This document shows, piece after piece, positions 6,050 through 6,170 of a stretch of DNA of 6,170 nt. Both the position numbers and the translations under genes were made by a program. The DNA is from an uncultured Collinsella sp. (GTDB lineage: Bacteria; Actinomycetota; Coriobacteriia; Coriobacteriales; Coriobacteriaceae): the NCBI GenBank assembly GCA_902494685.1, contig CABUUE010000093.1:1-6170 (forward strand). Reading direction: 5' to 3'. Position 1 is the first letter of the stretch. Each line of letters begins with the position of its first letter. The notes beneath the pieces were generated by a model, which ran no database searches, was not told the origin of the DNA, and worked only from the letters and a program-made list of their open reading frames with translations.

Positions 6050-6170
6050 TTAGCAGACGCCCTGGGCGAGCATGGCGTCGGCGACCTTCAGGAAGCCGGC
6101 GATGTTGGCACCCATAACGAAGTTGCCCTCCTCGCCGTACTCCTTGGCGGTATCGTCCACGTTGTGGAAC
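6050..6170 (-). CDS. gdhA: NADP-type glutamate dehydrogenase, C-terminal end (cut by window edge)
   Basis: Only the last 39 residues and the stop (TAA at 6050-6052) are in the window. The translation ends FVMGANIAGFLKVADAMLAQGVC, nearly identical to the C terminus of the hexameric NADP-type enzymes (E. coli ends ANIAGFVKVADAMLAQGVI). The enzyme interconverts 2-oxoglutarate plus ammonium and glutamate in the cytoplasm. The preceding residues, HNVDDTAKEYGEEGN, also fit the family. The active site, cofactor domain and start lie outside the window, so cofactor preference is inferred only from the C-terminal match. A strong terminator follows, so the gene is not expected to feed transcription into the hydroxylase unit. 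Confidence 0.92.
   Translation of the reverse strand, partial: FHNVDDTAKEYGEEGNFVMGANIAGFLKVADAMLAQGVC

Overview
The window reads as a GC-rich chromosomal stretch in which every recognisable gene lies on the minus strand. The content is bacterial. The strong bias to G/C-ending codons, the AGGAGG-type ribosome sites and the neighbourhood of tRNA-Leu, tig, clpP, NADP-type gdhA and a fused molybdenum hydroxylase suggest an anaerobic actinobacterium, perhaps a Collinsella-like member of the Coriobacteriia. That taxonomic guess is inference and was not tested.

Read in the direction of transcription (high to low coordinates), the layout is as follows. (1) 6170-6050: the last 39 codons of NADP-type glutamate dehydrogenase (gdhA), followed by a strong intrinsic terminator at 5995-6024. 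(2) 5821-5994: an intergenic region with a perfect 26-bp inverted repeat (5900-5925 / 5949-5974), a small G-tract cluster and a possible promoter. (3) 5820-2075: a two-gene, translationally coupled unit. It encodes an FAD-binding medium subunit, then a 943-residue protein with the [2Fe-2S] subunit fused in front of the molybdopterin large subunit. The unit closes with an intrinsic terminator at 2021-2045. (4) 1934-1851: tRNA-Leu(UAG) with an encoded CCA end. (5) 1759-461: trigger factor (tig), probably starting at TTG (or GTG) after a perfect AGGAGG. (6) 460-299: a gap with an 11-bp perfect dyad. (7) 298-1: the N-terminal half of ClpP, cut by the window edge just before the catalytic serine.

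The genes form two functional groups. tRNA-Leu, tig and clpP are translation, folding and proteolysis housekeeping genes in the widely conserved tig-clpP order. The FAD and Fe-S/Mo proteins together make one complete xanthine-dehydrogenase-family enzyme, with electrons passing from the Mo centre through two [2Fe-2S] clusters to FAD. The gene arrangement resembles E. coli ygfM-xdhD. The residues that recognise xanthine in the mammalian enzyme do not appear to be conserved, so the substrate is open.

The most unexplained element is the long palindrome between gdhA and the hydroxylase unit. It has no U-tract and no coding explanation. I do not see a convincing entirely new multi-gene system in this window.
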